From Silene latifolia (taxonomy: Eukaryota; Streptophyta; Magnoliopsida; Caryophyllales; Caryophyllaceae), in contig NC_133529.1 in the NCBI RefSeq assembly GCF_048544455.1, positions 48,669,901-48,733,900 of the forward strand: a DNA stretch of 64,000 bases. Direction: 5' to 3'. The notes beneath the pieces were generated by a model. It was not told where the DNA came from and made no database searches. It saw nothing but the letters and a program-made list of their open reading frames with translations. Position numbers and translations under genes: made by a program. Position 1 is the first letter of the stretch. Each line of letters opens with the position of its first letter. Shown piece by piece: positions 58,862 through 64,000 of the stretch.

Positions 58862-58936
58862 TATTTTTCTTCTTCTGCTGCTTCTGCTTCTGCTTCGACT
58901 TCTTTTTATGAAATGAAATATGTGATATGGGATGCC

Positions 58937-58950
58937 CTTTATATATACTC
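58937..58950 (-). promoter_or_regulatory. TATA box of the MDL3-like gene
   Basis: The minus strand reads GAGTATATATAAAG about 80 bp before the ATG. A purine-rich leader with GAAGCA repeats (58870-58900) leads to AAAATAATGCC. Confidence 0.65.
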
Positions 58951-59186
58951 GTAGTCCCGCAGAACAACCTTAAAGTCTATTTTAATATTGACTCGCTTTC
59001 TGGGTCCAGTATGGCGGATTATTATTAATGAAATGGTTTTTGGTGTGAAAGGAACTCAAGTTTTGTTTCTGGGTGGATGGCTTCCCAAAGCTGCTTATCC
59101 GTGTTCATTCAATGAAGACTAGTTTTAAACCCGTGTAAAAGCAATTTTGCACGGGTATGTATTTGGGTCAATATTAATGTTTTTGG

Positions 59187-59234
<48 letters not shown>

Positions 59235-59781
59235 ATTTCTATTGTACTTATCTAGTTAGTCTAAATCAGCGATCTACATAATTAATGTTTAAACTTGTTA
59301 CAAATACTTGTTCACATGCAATGGTTTAAGAGGAAATAACAAAGGATTTTTTTAAAAAAATATATCGTACTATCTAGTTTGTAAAAATTATGCATGTAAT
59401 TTATTCGCATTATATATAATTCAATCCCGTAATTAAATGTAATTCCTTCTCGTAATTATGTACTTTTATTATTATTTTTTTTTTTTAAATTATGTAATTC
59501 ATTTATTTGTAATTAGTTTCATTTTTTTCGATTTGTAATTCATTCCGCTTATATGCAATTAATTTCATTTATTCGGAATGTATAAAATTATTTCATAGTA
59601 TTATTTCATAGTATTTGTTCTAAGACGGAATTTGTCGCATGTTTGTATAATAAGGAATTTCGAAGAAATAAATACATTCGCACACTAACTGGTCCCACCA
59701 TAACATGTATTTCCAAAAAAATTTGGATTAATGGCGACGCCTTGATTGGATTATTGTCTTCTGAATTAATAAAGATAAGAT
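58951..59781. repeat. Upstream A/T-rich region with a 41-T tract
   Basis: Holds 41 T's (59192-59232) and a small inverted motif CCCGTGTAAAAGC..TTTGCACGGG (about 59131-59156) preceded by ACTAGTTTTAAA, a form seen near some plant Helitron ends. No gene seen. Confidence 0.45.
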
Positions 59782-60661
59782 TGAGAATTGGGTAAAAGAT
59801 TTTTGTATATTGATAATTGAATTACATTGTACAATGAGGATTTATATACACCCAATAACAATATTGTCGAATATTAATTTACCTATTCTAAGGCCTAAAA
59901 ACAAGGTAACCATATATCGTTAAGGACAATGATATGGCGCCACCGGTTGGTGCACAATTTCGGTGCCACCCTAAGTAAAATAATCAATTAATTACAAATG
60001 GTAAAATCAGTTTTGATATTGGCGCTTAATACGGAAGGGTAGAGAAGTCAACTCTTTGTCTCCAAATGTCAATATTTTGAATGTACACAGCTATGGCCTC
60101 GTGCATCTTTCTTCCTCGTACAATGTTTATACATAATACCCACTTAATCATGGGTTTTAAATCTCGACTACGAAAGGAATTATAGATAGATAATACAAGA
60201 AAACAATTTTTTGGCCAAGAAGTTCTTGAAATCGATTTCTCAGACAACCGTCGCCGTTCAACTTTATTAAATAATTTCACTTTGAATTGTGACTTGATTC
60301 GGGTAAGAATCGTGAGATGCATCTTTCATTATCACATTGTGCTCAGTTATGGGAAAAAATTATGTGTTATTAGCTTATGACAATGGCATCAGAGATGATA
60401 TAGCTATCGTTGGAATGAAGCGATGCTTAAGTTGAAGGCATCAAACGCTAACATAAAGACATAGTGTACCGGATTTGCCCTTGGCTAAATGATTTGACCA
60501 AACTTTAAAAAATATTAAAATATCATTAAATTTACAAAATTACCCTCGGTGGCACTTAAAATTTGTACCACCGGGTGACGCCATCTCATTTTTCTATCGT
60601 TAACTTGCTGAACAATTAAGTAATATACATCGTAATAATATCTACGCAAAATATCTTCTCA
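59782..60661 (-). repeat. 3' LTR of Ale-like copia, holding a MULE
   Basis: 880 bp now; about 200 bp when the MULE and its 9-bp duplication are subtracted, the short LTR length expected of Ale-like elements. A minus-strand TATATAAA is at about 59841-59848. Confidence 0.8.
59924..60594. mobile_element. Mutator-like MITE/Pack-MULE candidate
   Basis: 671 bp flanked by the 9-bp duplication TATCGTTAA (59915-59923; 60595-60603), the size typical of MULEs. The ends GGACAATGATATGGCGCCAC and, inverted, GAAAAATGAGATGGCGTCAC are similar. A 98-codon minus-strand frame (60026-60322) inside has no recognised family and may be chance or captured host sequence. Confidence 0.8.
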
Positions 60662-60671
60662 ATATTCCCCC

Positions 60672-61082
60672 TCAAGTTGGGATACCTGGTAAGGTTACAC
60701 CCAACTTGGACCGAAGATATTCGAAAGCTTCTCCTCCTAGGGCCTTAGTAAATAGGTCCGCAATTTGCTCCTTACTTCGGACATGCGTGGTAGAGATTGT
60801 ACCTTCAACGAGGTGGTGACGAACGAAATGACAATCTATTTCAATATGTTTCGTTCTATCATGAAAGACCGGATTTTTGGCAATATGGAGCGCAACTTTA
60901 TTGTCACAAAACATCCTCATTAGTTGATCATGATTTACGCCAAGAGATGCAAGGAATGACTTCAACGAAATGAGCTCACTTGTCACTCCGGCTAAAGCTC
61001 GATACTCGGCTTCTGCGATGGATTTTGTAACTGTCGTTTGCTTCTTAGCTCTCCACGAAATGGGTGTGTTACCCAAGGCCAT
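60672..61082 (-). pseudogene. Copia RNase H
   Basis: Reads PISWRAKKQTTVTKSIAEAEYRAL, FCDNKVALHIAKNPVFHDRTKHIEIDCH (residue pattern D..., E, D) and IADLFTKAL, a complete copia RNase H C-terminus ending TLPGIPT next to the PPT. It is separated from RT by a gap of about 150 bp (61083-61238) that contains stops. Confidence 0.9.
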
Positions 61083-61238
61083 GAATTACCCGGTTAAGGA
61101 TCTCCTTGACAAAGGACAGGCAGCGTAATCGGAGTCTGAGTATCCCCGCAAAGATAAATCAAAATTCTTATCAATAACAATTCATTTTCCTAGACTGCTC
61201 TTGATATATCGTATGACGCGAAATACCGCATCCAAGTG

Positions 61239-62335
61239 TTATTTCCTTCGAGCGTTAACAAATTGGGATAGGATATGGACTGAGTAGACAAAATCAGGCC
61301 GAGTTATAGTCAAATAGATTAACCGACCTACTAGCCGTCTGTATTTCATGGGATCTCGCAAGACATACCCTTCTGCCAGAGACAATCCGCGATTGGGTTG
61401 AATTGGAGTGCTTGTCGGTTTTGCTCCATCTAAACCCACCTCAGCAATTATTTGTAATGCATATTTTCGCTGGCTAAGAAAGAGCCCTTTAGAGCCGTGT
61501 GCCACTTCTATTCCTAGGAAGTACTTTAATTTCCCGAGATCTTTAACTTCCAAGCTTCGATCCAAGAACTGTCTGAGTCGCATACTAGCATCATCGTTGT
61601 TGCTCACGATGATCATATCATCGACATACACTAGAAGAATAATAAACACTCCTTCTTTATTATATGTGAACAAGGAATAGTCGGCTAGGGATTGAATGAA
61701 ACTGTATTTTGTCAATGAATTGGTCAGTTTTCCAAACCAATTCCTTGAAGCATGTTTGAGCCCGTAAAGCGATTTAAGCAACCGACGTACCTTGTTTTGG
61801 CCCTTTACTTCATATCCTTGTGGCATTCGCATATAAAATTCTTCGCTCAAGTCCCCATGGGGAAAGGCATTGTTCACATCTAATTGTGCTATTGACCATC
61901 CCTTTGCTACAGCTACGGCTATGAGGCATCTCAACATGTCATTTTGGCCACCGGTGCAAATGTCTCGTGATAATCCACACTTTCTATTTGACTATAACCT
62001 TGTGCTACTAGTCTTCCTTTATAGCGCTCTATTGTTCCATCCGCTTTATACTTTACTTTGTACACCCATTTGCAGCCAATGGGTCGCTTCCCAGCAGACA
62101 ATTCGACTACTTTCCAGGTACCATTTGCTTCTAGCGCATTGATCTCGTTAGCCATGGCATCTCGCCATTCAAGTTTCTTTGTTGCCTCAAGGTAATTGTG
62201 TGGCTCTCGGATAGAATCGACTCTTGTTAAATAATTCCTGTAAGACTCAGAAAAACAATTGGTAGTGACATAGTTAGCTATTGGGTAACGAGTACTTGTT
62301 TTTGACGATGAAGATGGAGTCGGTTGAGCAGTCAA
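61239..62335 (-). pseudogene. Copia reverse transcriptase
   Basis: Frame 61931-62335 has the conserved start ([46 protein letters not shown]). A one-base-type frame change near 61935 leads to 61239-61937 with QLDVNNAFPHGDL, SLYGLKHASRNWF, the catalytic LLVYVDDMIIVSNN and LKYFLGIEVA. The lineage resembles Ale/Retrofit by the last motif. Nearly complete but split. Confidence 0.92.
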
Positions 62336-62362
62336 GACGGGGTTTATTATACGAGTTGATTT

Positions 62363-63257
62363 TCAAATATAATCACTCTTTCGATAAGGATCTATTTTCT
62401 GACGAGCACCATGACCAAGTTGTTCTTCTACTACTTCATTCTTCTCGGGTGTGGTCTCTGTTTCTGCAATTAATTTATCGTCCCCTGTACTCTGTTTTCC
62501 GTCATTGTCTTTATGCTGAATTTCCCGATTTTCATCAATAATAGTGTCGGCTTCTTCAATATAGTCATCATAATTTTCCAAATTGTCATATGAATTGTCC
62601 AGGCTATTGAATTCCTCATGGGGTTGTGAATGTAACTCTATCTTATCGGGACAATCGCTTATCATATATGGAAAAACATGCTCATAAAAGATGACATCCC
62701 TTGAGATAAAGGAATTTTTATGCTTCAAATCATATACTCTCCATCATTTTTTTACTTTGTGGATATCCGATGAATATGCATCGCTTGTCTCTCTCTGTGA
62801 ATTTATCTCGAGGTTTATCTTTATTGTGAGCGTAACATAAACTACCAAAAACCCGAATGTTGTCAAGTTTCAGTTTTTCCCAGTACAATATTTCATATGG
62901 AGTCAAGCCATTAAGGATACGAGTAGGTATTCGATTAATGAGATAAGCGGAAGTTAAGACGCAATAGCCCCAAAACTCAATCGGAAGGTTTGCTTCAAAA
63001 CGAAGAGCTCTTGATTTTTCTAAAATGTGTCTATGTTTCCTCTGTACTCTCCCATTTTGTTTTGGTGTATCGACATTAATTGTCTGAAAAATTATCTCAC
63101 ACTCATTATAATAGTCTTTCATGGTTCTCGAAAGGAATTCGGTCCCATTATCGCTCTTCACTATTTTTACTTGCTTCCCAAATTGAGTTTTAACGATTTT
63201 ACAAAAATTGATCATCAATTGACTCACTTCTCCTCTATCTCTCATTAAAAAACCCAA
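62363..63257 (-). pseudogene. Copia integrase core and C-terminal linker
   Basis: 62730-63257 carries VKSDNGTEFLSRTM (catalytic Asp), the NGRVQRKHRHILEKSRAL segment (Glu to Val substitution where VERKH is usual) and NRIPTRILNGLTPYE, up to RCIFIGYPQSKK. 62363-62728 (ISRDVIFYEHVFPY, then an acidic linker) follows in another frame. The altered E suggests this integrase could not work even in frame. Confidence 0.87.
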
Positions 63258-63331
63258 ACTCCTCTACTTCGGCCATCCACAATCGTAAAAAAATAATGAG
63301 CATTAGTTAAATTTTCGGCAGGATAAGGTCC

Positions 63332-63918
63332 TCAAATATCGTAATGAATAAGGGCAAATAATCCGGTACTTCGTTTGTTATTCAAAGTGAAACTAGAACG
63401 TGTTTGCTTAGCCAGACAACATGAATCACAAACTTCACTAGAGTTACAAAACAAATCATAACCAATTAAAGACAAAAAGGAAGATATCATACTTCTTGAT
63501 GGATGGCCGAGACGTCTATGCCATAGCCGAGTATCAGCCTTTTTTCTTGTCTTTGCCACAATTTCTTCCCGATCATTCTTCAAGTAATAAACCCCGTCTT
63601 TGAGCTCACCGCGTCCAATGTTCATCCTCATACACTGGTCCTGTATAACACAATAGTCGGGATAAAATATCACAGCACAATTATTTTCCCTAATCAATTA
63701 TTGTACAGAAATTAAATCGCAAGTCAAAGACAAAACATATAACACATCTTGTAACATGAGATTTTCGCCTATTTTCACACTGCTATATTCATTTGCAATA
63801 ATGTGAGAACCGTTTGGCAACCCTACGGTGGATGGTTTGCCACTGCTTCGTTGTTCAAGTGTCTCGCGTCGACCAATCATGTGATAGGATGCGCCACTAT
63901 CAATCATCCAATCATCAA
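63332..63918 (-). pseudogene. Copia protease and GAG-pre-integrase domain
   Basis: 63698-63907 begins WMIDSGASYHM, the protease active site (Asp-Ser-Gly), and ends LISVQ at an in-frame TAA. The next frame (63332-63697) contains LWHRRLGHPS and CDSCCLAKQTRSSF, the zinc-binding GAG-pre-integrase segment. The upstream part stops at 63918. Confidence 0.9.
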
Positions 63919-64000
63919 TGTAATACCCACCCTATTAGGGACCCGTTGACCGTCATTGACTGACCTTAGACACATGCCTAGACCTTTGTAAGCTTTAGTA
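63919..64000. mobile_element. Probable LTR start inserted into the copia protease
   Basis: TGTAATACCCACCCTATTAG begins exactly where the copia reading frame stops being recognisable. The form fits the inverted repeat of LTRs ending GGGTGTTACA (compare 678-687). Only 82 bp are visible. Confidence 0.45.

Larger units (their letters stand above)
59782..63918 (-). mobile_element. Ale/Retrofit-like Ty1/copia element (partial)
   Basis: Minus-strand copia element with 3' LTR at 59782-60661 (termini TGAGAA/TTCTCA), polypurine tract CTTGAGGGGGAAT (about 60665-60677) and protease, integrase, RT and RNase H segments. The protease is cut at 63918 by an LTR-like sequence; gag, PBS and 5' LTR are outside the window. 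Left flanking bases AAGAT (59777-59781) should recur on the far side. Confidence 0.9.

Overview
This is repeat-rich plant nuclear DNA: plant LTR retrotransposon lineages, plant-type LINEs, a PIF/Harbinger transposase relic, MITEs and one ordinary host gene. The lineages, and the ACTCGATCGAGT-type palindromes in one LTR, suggest Caryophyllales (perhaps Caryophyllaceae), but that is a recollection of style and not a test. No tRNA, rRNA, CRISPR or prokaryotic features were seen.

Positions 1-49,115 are a stack of insertions inside insertions, most with boundaries readable to the base. The oldest layer is a PIF/Harbinger transposase pseudogene (3321-4312). An Athila-type Ty3/gypsy element on the minus strand (LTR 1839-3320, gag 688-1728) cuts off its 5' side, and that Athila gag is itself interrupted by another LTR ending at 687. 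An RTE-like LINE (4340-4828 plus 47223-49109) lies just downstream of the transposase. The LINE is split by a Tat-like Ty3/gypsy element on the plus strand (4829-47217, 5-bp target duplication GGTAT). That Tat-like element encodes only a gag-like protein, and its own body is split twice: by a Ty1/copia element on the minus strand (11050-19743, duplication CAAAA) and by a 19.3-kb Tat/Ogre/Retand-like element on the minus strand (24881-44158, duplication GTATG). Without these two insertions the outer element would be about 14.4 kb.

The inner Tat element carries gag, protease, RT, RNase H, a second (archaeal-type) RNase H and integrase, all broken by frameshifts or stops. Between integrase and its 3' LTR it also carries two intron-containing, host-like genes in the opposite direction (28216-31224, plant-mobile-domain-like; 32173-33676, DUF7745/PMD-like). 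The second has a TATA box set in an 18-19 nt stretch that also occurs at the TATA box of the element's LTR. The outer element shares LTR ends, U5-like sequence, PBS, polypurine tract, pre-PPT sequence and a CGTAGGCA block with the inner one. It therefore looks like a non-autonomous partner of that family.

Positions 49,116-59,781 are less densely nested. They hold a 2.4-kb gag-only Ty1/copia element (49738-52134, duplication ATGTT) and the one convincing host gene, a two-exon MIF/D-dopachrome-tautomerase-like gene on the minus strand (exon 1 58751-58861, exon 2 52702-52929, 112 aa). The protein ends in SKL (peroxisomal signal) and resembles Arabidopsis MDL3. Its 5.8-kb intron holds a long foldback element, a possible Helitron, MITEs, a minisatellite and a short LINE with target duplication.

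Positions 59,782-63,918 are the 3' two-thirds of an Ale/Retrofit-like Ty1/copia element on the minus strand. Its LTR holds a MULE-type element with a 9-bp duplication. At 63,919 its protease is interrupted by an LTR-like start TGTAATACCC.
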